47,592 nucleotides of DNA from a virus. Below, piece after piece: positions 36,101 to 44,299 of this stretch (the stretch's first letter is position 1; each line of letters begins with the position of its first letter). A model generated the notes under the pieces. It was not told the DNA's origin. It ran no database searches and saw only the letters and a program-made list of their open reading frames with translations. A program made the translations under genes and the position numbers. The stretch is from IMG/VR virus record IMGVR_UViG_3300033153_001849, positions 1-47,592 of that record; one strand, given 5' to 3'.

Positions 36101-39100
36101 TCTTTGATAGTGCTTTGAGCAGCAAGCTTCTGACCGTCAGACATGTCGTCAAGAGTTGCGTAGATGGTGAACATGCGGTCCCTCAACTCACCGACCTTCT
36201 TTTCTGCGTCTTCCCATTGCACCTGAATAACGAGGTCTTCCATGTCTTGGTTCAGCCGTTCAAGACCTACCCCGGTTGATTGTTCGATACCTGACCTGAC
36301 ACCAGCGTTCATGTCAGCATTGAACGCTGCAAGTTCTTCTGCAACGCCAGCAGGAGGATCAGGTAACGTATGAGGAACGTCGAAGCCGTATGCGAAAGCT
36401 TGTTCAACGGGATACTCGCCCGTGATCCAATATGTAGCAAGCAGGGACGCTTCATTGACATTTCCGTCAACAAGGGGTTTGGCTTCATCGATGAGTTTTT
36501 TCTGTAAGCCTATGAATTCGACGCTGTTCGCTAGTCGGTTACCCGTTTCCTGAGGTGTTTGGATGATGTCATCAGGGGTGATCGTTTCGTTGAACTTGGC
36601 AGGGTCGTCGTACCCTATCTGAACTTTCATCGGGTCGTTCGTCTTCGATATCTCAGTGATGTTGCCGGGAGGAATATCACCATAGATAACAGCACCCCAA
36701 CGGTCAGTGATGAGGCCACGAAACACGCCACCTTCAGACTTCCGTGCAGGCACCTCAGGTGGTACGAGGATGTCTTTCTTACGAACACGGATTCGGATGA
36801 CGGTGTACTCACCGGTCTGATTGGGATCCCATCCGTACATCTCGGTAACACGGGGGTCAGACGAAACGTATAAACCTTCACCCACCTGACCCTTTTCTGA
36901 TCGGATCTGGTCACCGACAGCAACAGGCTTGTCCTTACCCCTGATCCCCTCATCAACATACGCTCCCGTACTTTCACTACGAGACGTCCGATACACATCA
37001 ACCCATTCGTCAGCACCAATAGCATCGAACTCTTTAGAAGTTATCCCTACCAGAGAGCGACCTGTCGGTGGAGCAACAGGCATCGGGGTAGCACCCGGGC
37101 CTGACACGATCGGACCTTCGTCCCATGCATACCGAAGTTCCTCAAGAGCGTCCTTCGTTTGTTGCAGGAATACTTCAGATGAAGGAAAGCCATACCCTTT
37201 TTTCCCTGCAGGTTTCGCAGGATGAGGGTTGTTGGCGTAATGGTTGATCATCGCTTCAAGCTGATCGACCCGTTTGTCGTACTCGAACCTGTTGATCGGA
37301 CGACCATCAAGGACACGAACAGAATCCTCTGTACGTGCCTGTACCGGTCCTTCCACTGCTCCACGGCCGGCAGCCTGCTCGGGGTCAGTGAGGCGAAGCT
37401 GGCCCGGTACCTGCCTGTTGTCACGGAGGTGACGTTCCTGTATAGCGGTCGGATAGTTATCGATGAACTCTTCCAACTCATCGATGAACGACTGACGGTT
37501 CTTCAACATGTCAGGGCCACCCTTGCTGTCAAGCAAGCCGAGCCCTTCGACACGAACATCCATTCGTAAGTTTCGCAATACAGCCTTGGCGTCCTTCAAA
37601 CTGTTGAACGCCACATCGGTCGACTTCATCCTGTCGATGAAGTTCCGGTACCGCATCCACACCTTGTTGAAATCACGAACCGATAGCTTCCCAAACGTTT
37701 CCGTAGGACGACCAACCGGAGGACGGTCACCCCACAGCTCTATCTCCTCAGCGTTCCGGGTAGCGATCTCGTCAGGTGTCGCACCAGATATCGACGTCTC
37801 GTCAACGAAGTCGTTGTAAGCAGGGTCGTAGTCCTCACCTGTGATCTTCCACGTTTCATCGGTCAACGACTCGTACTCGAACTTGAGGTAGTTGTACTCA
37901 GACAACAGCTTGTTGTCGAGGACACCAGCAGCTGTCCGTTCCGCAATGAGACGATCCATACGTTCGAGACGCATCGTCAAATCATCGAGCTTCGACGCTG
38001 CCATCGTCACTGGTGCGAACGGTTCTGGTGGTGTCTCGTCAACGAACGGACGGGGAGGCTGCTTCTTGCCCTCAGGTACCAGGTCAGGGCGTGCCACCAG
38101 TTCAGGAATGGGTTGCTGTACCTCGAGGACACCCTGCCCCTCAACCTGATTGAGATGCTGCTTATCACGGAAGTTGAGTTCTACCTCAGCTTCACGATAC
38201 GAGTCAAGGAAGAACTCACCGTCGAACAGTTCGTCTTCGACGTATCGCAGTTCACTGCTGTAGTCAGCCACTGCCTTGTTCGTGGCGTCAGGGCCGAGCT
38301 TGTCTCTCAGCTCCTGTGACTTCTTGCGGAGCCAGTTGAGCCGGTTCTCGAGGTGGCTCATGTCCTTGATGTTCTTGTCGTCCATCCATTCTTTGAGGTC
38401 GTCAACAGCTTTGTTGACATCCTCTATCGGCTTGTCCTTGAACTGGACAGACGGATCTACCTTCTCTGGTGGTGGTGCGAACACAGGGTCGTCACGTAGC
38501 GCAGCGGACGATACAGGACGTTCAGGGATGTACGGATATGCAGAATCTGTTGGGTCGCCGTATCGGTGCAACGGGTCAGCCATGTCAGCGAAGTCGTCGT
38601 ACGTTGAAGGTGGGCCTGCCTTGAAAGTTTCTTGCACTGCAGCGTCAACCTCTATGAACTTGTTCGCACGTTCCTCACCGATCAGTTCAACGATGATCTC
38701 GTATTCATCTGACCGGTAATCGATACCATCGATGGAGATCGCTTCTTTCATGTCACGGGCTTCTGCAGCTGACTGCATCTGATTGCCCTCTAGCTCTATG
38801 AAAGCGTCTTCTAGCTTCACCCATTCATCGTCAGTGAGTTCGACACCATCGAACCGGAGGTCATACACCTCATCTACGAACCCGCCCTTGAACGGCGTAT
38901 CTGTCGCACGACGGACACGCTCCTCTTCGATACGAAGCAACTCGATCAGGTTGTCAGCGTTCCCCGGTGCGTCAGGGTTCTCATCGACAACCCTGCTCAA
39001 ACGACGCCACTCTCTGTGTAGGTCGACAGACCGTGTTTCGGTGAGGTCTTCAGGGAACTCGATCACCTTCGGAGGACGTGACGTGACAGCTTCGTCAGGT

Positions 39101-40770
39101 TCCACCGGAGCACCGAACGTCCGGTCGTTCACGTCTAGCTTCGAATCAAGGACGTCACGCAGTTCCTGTTCGATGGAATGAAGTTGAGCTTGGACAGCAG
39201 GGTCGTTCGGGTTGTACCTATTGGCAGACATCACATCGTCGTACCGAGTGGACAGATCTTGGATAGCGCCTACACGTTGCTCCATGTTCCTGAGACGAAC
39301 AGCTTGCTCTACACGCTGTTCGCTACGGTCAACGCCCACCAGCTTCCACCGTTCAGGGTTCGTGATGTACTCCTGCCATTCAGCGAGCTGTTGAGCGTAT
39401 TCGGGTGACTCATCACTGAGTTCATCGATGAGTGTCTGGTACGCCAGTTCAGCGTCGTCGGCCTCGATCTCAGAGTTGAAGATGTTGTCCACGACAGAAT
39501 CGATCTGTTCGTTGACCTCGATGTCTCCACCTGATGCATACCTCTCGGCGGTACCAACCTCGTAGAGACGTTCCTGAAGTGCCTGCGGGAGGTGTCGACG
39601 GTCGAGGATGTGAACGACACCGGTACCAGGTTCCAACAGTTCTTGCGCTTTGGCGTCTTCGATGGCTTGGATGAAGTTGTCAGTGACAGCACCAGACGAC
39701 AGACCTTCGGCTCCGTCTGCGACAGGTCCGTTGCCAGAGAACACATATCCTGATACGTTGTTCTGCCCTGGTTTCGTGCCGATAGCGTTCGATACCTGTG
39801 GGCCTGTGTTGATCGGGACACCACCATGGGCAACAGCTGCTTGGGCAGCATCTTGTATCCCATCCGGTTTCACGAACTTATGGATAGCCCATGCACGGGT
39901 CATCGAGTTGAACACAGGATCCAACGGGTCGAGGAACACCTGATGGGTGAAGTCGATGCCACCAGAGATGATGTTCGCTGGTACAGACTTGGGTTGGATG
40001 AGCCCAACCATCGCCAACGGTGTGTACAACAGACGCCCTGTCGACACGCCATACCCGTAATCGACACCATCGAACGTCTGATGGAGCTGTGTGATGGCAG
40101 CAGATTCATATGCTTCGTTCACAACAGGGGCACCATGTTTATCGATCGCCCACTGGTAGCTCTCCTCGAGAGCTTCCTCGATGGTGGCTCCTTCAGCCAA
40201 CAGGTTCTCGAAGTGCTTACCGACGCCCGGCGATTGCATCAACGATTCAGAGTTGCCTGCCATCAAACCGTAGCCAAGGCCTTTCCCCGACCATGCCTGA
40301 TACGGATCCATCGTACCTTGTGCCAGGTTCGAAGCTGTACGCCCAACGATCGTTTGACCTGCTGCACGCAACGATTCAGCAGGGTCGAACGTGCCGTACC
40401 TGTCGTACTGCTGCACCATGTCGGTAGCGGTACGCAACGGAATACCGACCATCGTTTCCCACACGTCGTAGAAGCCTGCTGTCAGTGGACGGGTGACAGG
40501 GCCGGCGATGGTTGTCCACCCTCGAGCCATGAACGACTGTTCTTGATAGTCCTGCCGAATGATGCTGGCAAGGTTCGGATTCTGAGGGTCGATGCCAGCC
40601 ATCGTGAATGCTGACAGCATGTCGGGAGACATATTTGGGTATTCCCTGACAGCCCCTGCGATCTGACTGGATGCAGGGTTACCTTTTATCTGATTCCTGA
40701 TTCCCGTGACAAGGCTTAACGCATCAACACTTCGCTGCAACTGGATCGATTCATCATCTGGTGGCGGCAT
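30196..40770 (-). CDS. Giant virion protein (3,524 aa)
   Basis: One uninterrupted reading frame of 10.6 kb, 22% of the genome. Near residues 1,250-1,385 a segment (WVDVYRTSR, then VGEGLYVSSDPRVTEMYG, then TVIRIRVRKKDILV) resembles an ADP-ribosyltransferase fold. Long coiled-coil-like stretches occupy about 1,560-1,790. Residues 2,960-2,990 hold LIFPFGDAWWELLTRWGKLM, a Pro-Phe/aromatic motif I associate with large internal virion proteins. I find no T7-type RNA polymerase motifs, so it is not an obvious N4-like virion polymerase. Placement between portal and scaffold with M23 and membrane-helix proteins suggests a multi-domain ejected protein. Start ATG has GAGGA 5 nt upstream. Confidence 0.7.
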   Translation of the reverse strand: MPPPDDESIQLQRSVDALSLVTGIRNQIKGNPASSQIAGAVREYPNMSPDMLSAFTMAGIDPQNPNLASIIRQDYQEQSFMARGWTTIAGPVTRPLTAGFYDVWETMVGIPLRTATDMVQQYDRYGTFDPAESLRAAGQTIVGRTASNLAQGTMDPYQAWSGKGLGYGLMAGNSESLMQSPGVGKHFENLLAEGATIEEALEESYQWAIDKHGAPVVNEAYESAAITQLHQTFDGVDYGYGVSTGRLLYTPLAMVGLIQPKSVPANIISGGIDFTHQVFLDPLDPVFNSMTRAWAIHKFVKPDGIQDAAQAAVAHGGVPINTGPQVSNAIGTKPGQNNVSGYVFSGNGPVADGAEGLSSGAVTDNFIQAIEDAKAQELLEPGTGVVHILDRRHLPQALQERLYEVGTAERYASGGDIEVNEQIDSVVDNIFNSEIEADDAELAYQTLIDELSDESPEYAQQLAEWQEYITNPERWKLVGVDRSEQRVEQAVRLRNMEQRVGAIQDLSTRYDDVMSANRYNPNDPAVQAQLHSIEQELRDVLDSKLDVNDRTFGAPVEPDEAVTSRPPKVIEFPEDLTETRSVDLHREWRRLSRVVDENPDAPGNADNLIELLRIEEERVRRATDTPFKGGFVDEVYDLRFDGVELTDDEWVKLEDAFIELEGNQMQSAAEARDMKEAISIDGIDYRSDEYEIIVELIGEERANKFIEVDAAVQETFKAGPPSTYDDFADMADPLHRYGDPTDSAYPYIPERPVSSAALRDDPVFAPPPEKVDPSVQFKDKPIEDVNKAVDDLKEWMDDKNIKDMSHLENRLNWLRKKSQELRDKLGPDATNKAVADYSSELRYVEDELFDGEFFLDSYREAEVELNFRDKQHLNQVEGQGVLEVQQPIPELVARPDLVPEGKKQPPRPFVDETPPEPFAPVTMAASKLDDLTMRLERMDRLIAERTAAGVLDNKLLSEYNYLKFEYESLTDETWKITGEDYDPAYNDFVDETSISGATPDEIATRNAEEIELWGDRPPVGRPTETFGKLSVRDFNKVWMRYRNFIDRMKSTDVAFNSLKDAKAVLRNLRMDVRVEGLGLLDSKGGPDMLKNRQSFIDELEEFIDNYPTAIQERHLRDNRQVPGQLRLTDPEQAAGRGAVEGPVQARTEDSVRVLDGRPINRFEYDKRVDQLEAMINHYANNPHPAKPAGKKGYGFPSSEVFLQQTKDALEELRYAWDEGPIVSGPGATPMPVAPPTGRSLVGITSKEFDAIGADEWVDVYRTSRSESTGAYVDEGIRGKDKPVAVGDQIRSEKGQVGEGLYVSSDPRVTEMYGWDPNQTGEYTVIRIRVRKKDILVPPEVPARKSEGGVFRGLITDRWGAVIYGDIPPGNITEISKTNDPMKVQIGYDDPAKFNETITPDDIIQTPQETGNRLANSVEFIGLQKKLIDEAKPLVDGNVNEASLLATYWITGEYPVEQAFAYGFDVPHTLPDPPAGVAEELAAFNADMNAGVRSGIEQSTGVGLERLNQDMEDLVIQVQWEDAEKKVGELRDRMFTIYATLDDMSDGQKLAAQSTIKELETEIAQNQKVIEEIDLQKPGGMTSAETADPVGEAIRSGAEEPGRTFGQQIVDQWEETLKDNPELIDNPEFMEGYNDALGAHEDVLARQQRDASELSRYETEVQTQTEDTLNHAATRRDELIEDQAAYQELLDEGLRGPEKETVKDNLSAANTELDDLDEELISIAERWVHIPTMPLPNTVQGVEALRSALRLYMEQVQASGVAARNKFFALQKQLDGTKTAAKSNRIKNEMEELVLVTEETAIELDDVGQMFDSLEDQATMMERQSRQLDEDYQAGAAVPVPDEGRNLTLDDARLQVERIQGDIYRTQTPIADASPRTRPLTPDEALEAYVNPISIDELDRAVIRRNDANRAADLARSEMRTLSPDQRAIVEAQLGGNIDPATIGSTDIPVHNTMSIEDAERMLHEGYVFPGGVEQLDAAHTAMGGGSGGGGKPPVVRSRGGDYNVPSAEEWLAGKGKKFVAWLDDMAVPESIKIEKLHDNGVPYDDIYQMLDQVKQGDSSHDSVRAWVNNQRLTQQLSPPGYSSVRAQATQMASNSRMVAATTMPKAKRWIGDFGRRWMATSAASRFDPWDFNATSETIISNLETIGTDPMRVDEILRQAWNARNDYKATSKLTGALMGEYEKALVKRGYSVDEVIDAMEEYYKTMSTKTAFNIDSVGNPIAEADTVFEIRNTASGRKFRLGIDQPLSDAEISMSYIHAPSVREFRRATSRGRYVRNRWKASPVLFDDAAAQVMADIGFSMWRNMQLLKLGWMTSVIPDELLRPFFEGHSAAAKNPMFLLNLVLQNTGDKLPSGELLSELSKAMGGLGIGMFGAGLTDELALEGAFGPQSKIWIAIDTTDANGNITLEGAQALARNYAQSWNSSLLKTLWEFDGDINRATEFLLNDRNSPLEGLMFGKGTGAVPGDKQRLGILRDTEDPWEQFRLLRINLEALEAQRHLLTGGDWIKRNPDFGEVDGVPEWIDSAGNAVETYTGMSPHTGVNGQPLPWSKRLMIEEIKLRDPEAGNLYSRDGQKVTMEDLKARLMEMDNIPDVNKVAREDNYVIIKNGDSDLLNVLGNGRIDRPEADLYTQQRSATRRVIQQLGTRRQIPVSEQVYVVVRRHMNKPDTVEFLRSAIDVKLGDETVDGYQGLLILDSRTLDPEDLIKIQKNYMDQGEQMVNFDLERIVRGNQKPSRTMQALLDKYGIDDIRDAEGLGDAAFGEIYRALQREFARTGIDEFEVLTDLRRTQMEKNEHILIHEEMTPEEIDELVKFFRTEAYTQDNPVPHKVKAPGLRDDLEGMNAANQLITDLFMMIGQKPSEVLVRNPYSKVRAWEVAADFYLHATVDIRTALREAAIESGMTGNQFDRFVKQQMRIKGMTELPSRPAAVQLGLDEIEEIMVATAVKDTRDLFFDLSKRGNWADALKLIFPFGDAWWELLTRWGKLMNPVKTKEFGKPFRNLRRMQQVNTMGQNSGWFDENEYGERVFSFFPGPAMLASLTSDMPEGVVAQDSLVVGNIGFINFADTRSVLGPGTGPVMQFGAAAVRPLIDDNPALMNVLNTAIYGGFSPSDLSDGFEQFMFPAYARNFLAWADRGDYDVRFASLQIDYLNALMASDPKYADIGTDMGLLNEALNKAQSYAAQYGFMESITSAVLPAQPALDIEAVHMGSKGEVLLKPTSIANDYAFLIEYLGPEEALETVRTWYGEDPLAVARKSYRITSKPLDKTSYEFSQKYPDAATLLPYTQAAFIPPVVGGQFYQPEYDDQLSDGIIAKLTPRQSMEIISYNQGRHRFAIVQEDRAASLLDMERRYGKDSHIYKDYVEQILDPWYNTAKRNIEAMYFGYAGVGGPAGIPKRPSYKMILDEMRLTGTFGTPQYELGMEINPELTKNLERITTWWAENEQHSINMGHEASWWYSGTATTDQTTTALRSEFTSRLQALIERIDDHELQLQTKWFVDYIVTPLMAGYDIENPFIVSVDALLIPEG

Positions 40771-41158
40771 TGTTCCTCACCATTCGCATCATCCACGGTG
40801 TCGGATACGCCATCGCTAATTGACGTAGAACCAGATCAGCTTCTGGTGGCTCTGTCGGTGCTTGACTCATCTGCATCTGTTCCATCGGTCGTTCCGTAGG
40901 ACGGAACAGATCAGGGGTCGGCATCTCTGGCGTTACCGGAGCTGCACCACCTTGAGGAGTGGCAGGTCCGCCTGCAGCCAACGGAGCACCCTGCTGCTGT
41001 TCCGTGAGTGCTTTCGCTTCACCGTAGGCGCCTCCTGTCGGTGTCCTGATGGGTTGCTTGTCTGCTGGCCCGCCATCGGTTCGTGCCCCTGATTGGGGGG
41101 CAGAAACTGCAGCCGGTCGTGCAGGTTTGCGGTAACCGCCATGCTGGTTTGTAGTCAT
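40754..41158 (-). CDS. Pro/Gln/Ala-rich disordered protein (134 aa)
   Basis: This gene encodes 134 aa, mostly low-complexity (Pro, Gln, Ala, Gly), with a short helical C-terminus (EADLVLRQLAMAYPTPWMMRMVRNN). ATG 41,158 has GAGGGG upstream; the gene overlaps the giant gene by 17 nt. Disordered proteins next to the portal occur in many actinophages and may fill the head or bind the giant protein. No motif indicates function. Confidence 0.65.
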   Translation of the reverse strand: MTTNQHGGYRKPARPAAVSAPQSGARTDGGPADKQPIRTPTGGAYGEAKALTEQQQGAPLAAGGPATPQGGAAPVTPEMPTPDLFRPTERPMEQMQMSQAPTEPPEADLVLRQLAMAYPTPWMMRMVRNNAATR

Positions 41159-41169
41159 GGGTCACCCCT

Positions 41170-41907
41170 CTATGCGATGACGTAGAGAACATTAGCTCCA
41201 TTGACAGTCCAGACACGACCGTTGGATACGAATGTTGCACCGTCGGCTACTGGTCCGTTCGGGAACGCTGCGTCGTTGCAGTCCAACCCGAGTACATCGG
41301 CGCCAGCGATGGAGTTCTTGAACTGTGCACTGAAGTACTTACCGGGGAAGGTGTTGCCACCTACCTTGTCAGAGCCAACAGCGAGTAAGTCGCTGGTAGC
41401 AGGGATAGACGTTGCCGCAGCAGACGTTGAAGTATCAACTTCAACGTCATCGATGAGAGCACTCAGGTTGACACCTGTTATATCGATCTCGACACGGAAG
41501 GCATGGCGACCGGCCAACACTCCAAGGGTGTAGCTCAGGTTCTTGAATCCTGTATCGGCGTGCATCGCTACCCGTGCAGTCCTCATGACTTGGAACGCAG
41601 CCGATACTTCAGAACCGTTAGCGATCAGGATGTTGCCGTCACCCCAATCGTCAGGTTCAACATCGACACCGAGAACGACCTCGGTTGCCGGTTCAAGGTC
41701 AGCCGTGTGCGGTGTCGTGAGCACCGAGCTGGCTCCGAGGTAGAACGAGTTGTTCCCCGTCGAAATGGGAGTTGACGTGAACCCGTACAGCGACAGGTCA
41801 GCACCACAACTGTCACAGATCAGGTCGGCACCGATGTCTCCGAGTCCTGAGTTGTCTGGTGCCCATCCGCATTGTCCACAGAAAGGTCGGGTGTCGGGGA
41901 ACGTCAT
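41170..41907 (-). CDS. Zinc-ribbon plus LamG-like virion protein (245 aa)
   Basis: Residues 8-36 carry CGQCGW and CDSCG, a zinc ribbon. Residues about 45-245 form a LamG/concanavalin-like jelly roll (ASSVLTTPHTADLEPATEVVLGVDVEPDDWG ... HAFRVEIDITGVNLSALIDDVEVD). The end, DAAFPNGPVADGATFVSNGR and RVWTVNG, parallels residues 172-197 of the 386-aa protein at 20,662, so the two are paralogues of which only this one has a zinc ribbon and only the other has the repeat array. Probably a surface or decoration protein. Its ATG overlaps the end of the frameshifted gene (ATGA). Confidence 0.7.
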   Translation of the reverse strand: MTFPDTRPFCGQCGWAPDNSGLGDIGADLICDSCGADLSLYGFTSTPISTGNNSFYLGASSVLTTPHTADLEPATEVVLGVDVEPDDWGDGNILIANGSEVSAAFQVMRTARVAMHADTGFKNLSYTLGVLAGRHAFRVEIDITGVNLSALIDDVEVDTSTSAAATSIPATSDLLAVGSDKVGGNTFPGKYFSAQFKNSIAGADVLGLDCNDAAFPNGPVADGATFVSNGRVWTVNGANVLYVIA

Positions 41908-42124
41908 GATGTCTCCTGTTCAGCGCACAGCGCCTTCGCTTGATCTATGAGTGTGTTCTTGTCGAGGGCATCATCAAATGGGATCCCGTTGTTCTTGAAC
42001 CAGTTCTCAACCTTGGTTCTGCCGTGTACAACGGTTCTTCAGGTTTCGTCCCTGGCGGTTTCGGTACCGGCACACCAGAAACATCTTCGTAGACCCCGTG
42101 TACGTTCTTCATCATCAAAGGCAT
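41904..42124 (-). CDS. Small gene split by a frameshift (73 aa if corrected)
   Basis: From ATG 42,124 (AGGAG 6 nt upstream) the frame encodes 37 sensible residues, ending GTKPEEPLYTAEP, then a nonsense-looking tail to 41,945. In the -1 frame the sequence continues as KVENWFKNNGIPFDD ... LCAEQETS and its stop overlaps the next ATG (ATGA), as in all neighbouring genes. So one base is missing near 42,010-42,020 (CCAAGG should perhaps be CCAAAGG), or the ribosome shifts there. The site is not a usual slippery heptamer, so an indel is more likely. Function is unknown; a head-completion role would fit the position. Confidence 0.6.
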
Positions 42125-42131
42125 GTTGCTC

Positions 42132-44018
42132 CTACATCTGTCCAACGGTCATGGCCCCGCCTCCGGGTGCCTCCATCTGTGAAAGTATCGTCTGTACCCC
42201 TGGTGGCGGTCCACCCTCGAACCCTTCGCCTCCACCACCGGCGCCTGGGGGCATCCCTCCGCCCATTCCCGGCATCCCCGGCTGTCCCATACCCTGAGCC
42301 ATCGCAGCCTCCTCAGGAGACATTTGAGGCTCCTCGGGAGTGAACAGCTTCTTGAGTGTGGTCGTTGCCTCAGAGGGATTATCAAGGATCGACACCAGAG
42401 CCATATCAGCAGCAGGGTCACCGGACTGTGCCCTTGCACCGAGCGACTGGATCAACATCTCTTTCGCCTGATCCGAATCGATACGTTCGTTGATAAGCGA
42501 CGGGTTCTCGAGGCCGTCTAGGTTCTCCTGCAACGTGCGGCGGTCCAATACCCTCGCCTGTAACAGCTGCAACCCTGCAACGATCTTCGTGTTCTCATCG
42601 AAGGTTGCCATAGCGCCATAGATCCGCTTCGTGCGGTAATCGCCGGCGATGTCCTTAGACGCAACATACGTTTCCTCGTTCTGCTTTGCGCCCTGGAACC
42701 AGTACACATTTTTCTTCTCATTGGGATGCATCACCTCTTCCCACTCGAGCCGTTTCCGGTCGAGTGCTTCCACCGTGTACTTGATTGATGTCTGATACTC
42801 ACGGACGTTCTGGTCGGCAGACGACCCGAGTTCTTTGATGCCCTGGCCAGTGGCGAACGAGTTCGGTGACTGTCCGTCCTGTGCCACGTCGTAGCCAGCA
42901 ACGATACGGAACTGACGTTCCAGAATATTGATCGCCTGCCACGTCTGTTGCAACTGATCGGAGGTCGGCTTCTCGATACGGGTGCCAGGTTCGAACTCGT
43001 TGACAGCGAACCGTCCACGCTTGTACACCGACCCGACGAGTTCGCCAACGATGTTCGTTTCACGGAACGTCGAATCCTCGACACCGATAAGTCCCAAGAT
43101 GTTGAGCTTCGCCATCATCGCCATCAAACCGAAGACGTGATGGAACTGCCCCTGCAACTTGTCGAATGCGAACCTTTTCGTGACGACGAACGCCGGACCT
43201 GAGTACAGAGGGTTCGGGATGTGGGACAGCATCAGCGACATTTCGGCACATACAACGTACGTGCCCGAGTCGCACATGTACTCGATGATCGTCATGTTGT
43301 CGTTACCTGATTGGGTCGCAGTGCCCCGCTCCCACTGACCTTGGGCAGCAGCACCGAAGGTCGAATTGGAACGGGGCCTCTGCGCCTCCTTGTACGACAG
43401 CATCTGAGCGGTGTGCTGCGGATACGTCTTCTTCATGGCACTGTGGGAGATGTTGCGATACACAGCCACCTCGGTCGGTTGCTGGTTTGCACCGAACGTA
43501 CCAGGGTACACATCGAACGGGTCACGGAGTTGGGCGACCGGATATGTCGTGTCACCGAACCAGCGTTCCCTGATGACATGAAGTGTGTATCCGTAGCCGG
43601 GGAGCCACCTCCCGATCTGGGGATACTGGAGTTCCATCATGTCCTGCTCGTCCCACGCCGACACGATGCGTGCCCTCTTCTCCGCTTTCTTGCGGGCAGG
43701 GTTCGTGTCCTTCGTGGGGATCATGTCGGTCTTGACCGTTGGTTGCCGGCCGATACGTTGAGCCAACCGTTCGAGCGACGAGTACATGATGTTGGCGGTG
43801 GGGAGGTCGACACCGAACCCTGACGGCAGGGCAAGCTGGTTCGACATCGAAGCCGAGTTCAGGACTGCTTGGACGCCTTGTGCGCCACCGTTCATGACGT
43901 TACGGATCCGTTCACGGTCGGTGAGGTCGGCAAGGTTCTTGAGGTGTGATGCCCGTTCGAGGACTTCACTGACCTCGAGGGTGGTTCGCTGCATGTCGTA
44001 TTTCATTGCAGCAACCAT
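42132..44018 (-). CDS. Portal protein (628 aa)
   Basis: The portal ring is the DNA gate of the head. Evidence: it lies directly after TerL (one small gene between), it has the expected length, and its pattern is a helical N-terminus, DPFDVYPG (a typical portal strand), long helical stretches, and a C-terminal region rich in Met/Pro/Gly (GMPGMGGGMPPGAGGGGEG) likely disordered. ATG 44,018 is coupled to the preceding stop (TGATGG); the upstream ORF extension to 44,090 would overlap that gene. Family-specific motifs are not strong by eye, but no other gene fits. Confidence 0.8.
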   Translation of the reverse strand: MVAAMKYDMQRTTLEVSEVLERASHLKNLADLTDRERIRNVMNGGAQGVQAVLNSASMSNQLALPSGFGVDLPTANIMYSSLERLAQRIGRQPTVKTDMIPTKDTNPARKKAEKRARIVSAWDEQDMMELQYPQIGRWLPGYGYTLHVIRERWFGDTTYPVAQLRDPFDVYPGTFGANQQPTEVAVYRNISHSAMKKTYPQHTAQMLSYKEAQRPRSNSTFGAAAQGQWERGTATQSGNDNMTIIEYMCDSGTYVVCAEMSLMLSHIPNPLYSGPAFVVTKRFAFDKLQGQFHHVFGLMAMMAKLNILGLIGVEDSTFRETNIVGELVGSVYKRGRFAVNEFEPGTRIEKPTSDQLQQTWQAINILERQFRIVAGYDVAQDGQSPNSFATGQGIKELGSSADQNVREYQTSIKYTVEALDRKRLEWEEVMHPNEKKNVYWFQGAKQNEETYVASKDIAGDYRTKRIYGAMATFDENTKIVAGLQLLQARVLDRRTLQENLDGLENPSLINERIDSDQAKEMLIQSLGARAQSGDPAADMALVSILDNPSEATTTLKKLFTPEEPQMSPEEAAMAQGMGQPGMPGMGGGMPPGAGGGGEGFEGGPPPGVQTILSQMEAPGGGAMTVGQM

Positions 44019-44299
44019 CAGACTGTCTCCCACACGCTGAGATGGAGCTTGTTCGTGATCCGTGTACGGATACACGTCGAGTTCAAGCAATGACCCTCAC
44101 GGGCGTTACAGGTTCGACACAAACCGGTGTTGTGTTGCCACAGGGCAAGGAACACATGTCTGTTCTGGTCGGCATCGAAATCGGGATGTGCGGTGTACGG
44201 CTTCTTGGGGTTCATGAACTTGTTGAGCCATTTCAGTTCCTTGGCGTCAAGGTCAACCTTTTCGATGTAGACGGTTTCTCCGTCGATCATGTGTTCCAT
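44018..44299 (-). CDS. Zinc-binding protein between terminase and portal (93 aa)
   Basis: This gene encodes 93 aa. N-terminal half: beta/helix (ETVYIEKVDLDAKELKWLNKFM). C-terminal half: a compact Cys cluster (LCRTCNAREGHCLNSTC, about residues 59-75), a good four-Cys zinc site. ATG 44,299 overlaps the TerL stop (TGATGG) with GGAGG 6 nt upstream. Its place between terminase and portal suggests a DNA-packaging accessory, such as an HNH-like or small-terminase-like helper, but I see no HNH motif. Confidence 0.6.
   Translation of the reverse strand: MEHMIDGETVYIEKVDLDAKELKWLNKFMNPKKPYTAHPDFDADQNRHVFLALWQHNTGLCRTCNAREGHCLNSTCIRTRITNKLHLSVWETV

Noticed and set aside
30196-40770. Giant protein as an N4-type virion RNA polymerase
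   Set aside because: The length matches, but I find none of the T7/N4 polymerase motifs (A, B or C).
30196-40770. Giant protein as a tape measure
   Set aside because: There is no tail tube, chaperone frameshift pair or sheath beside it, and its position between portal and scaffold does not fit.
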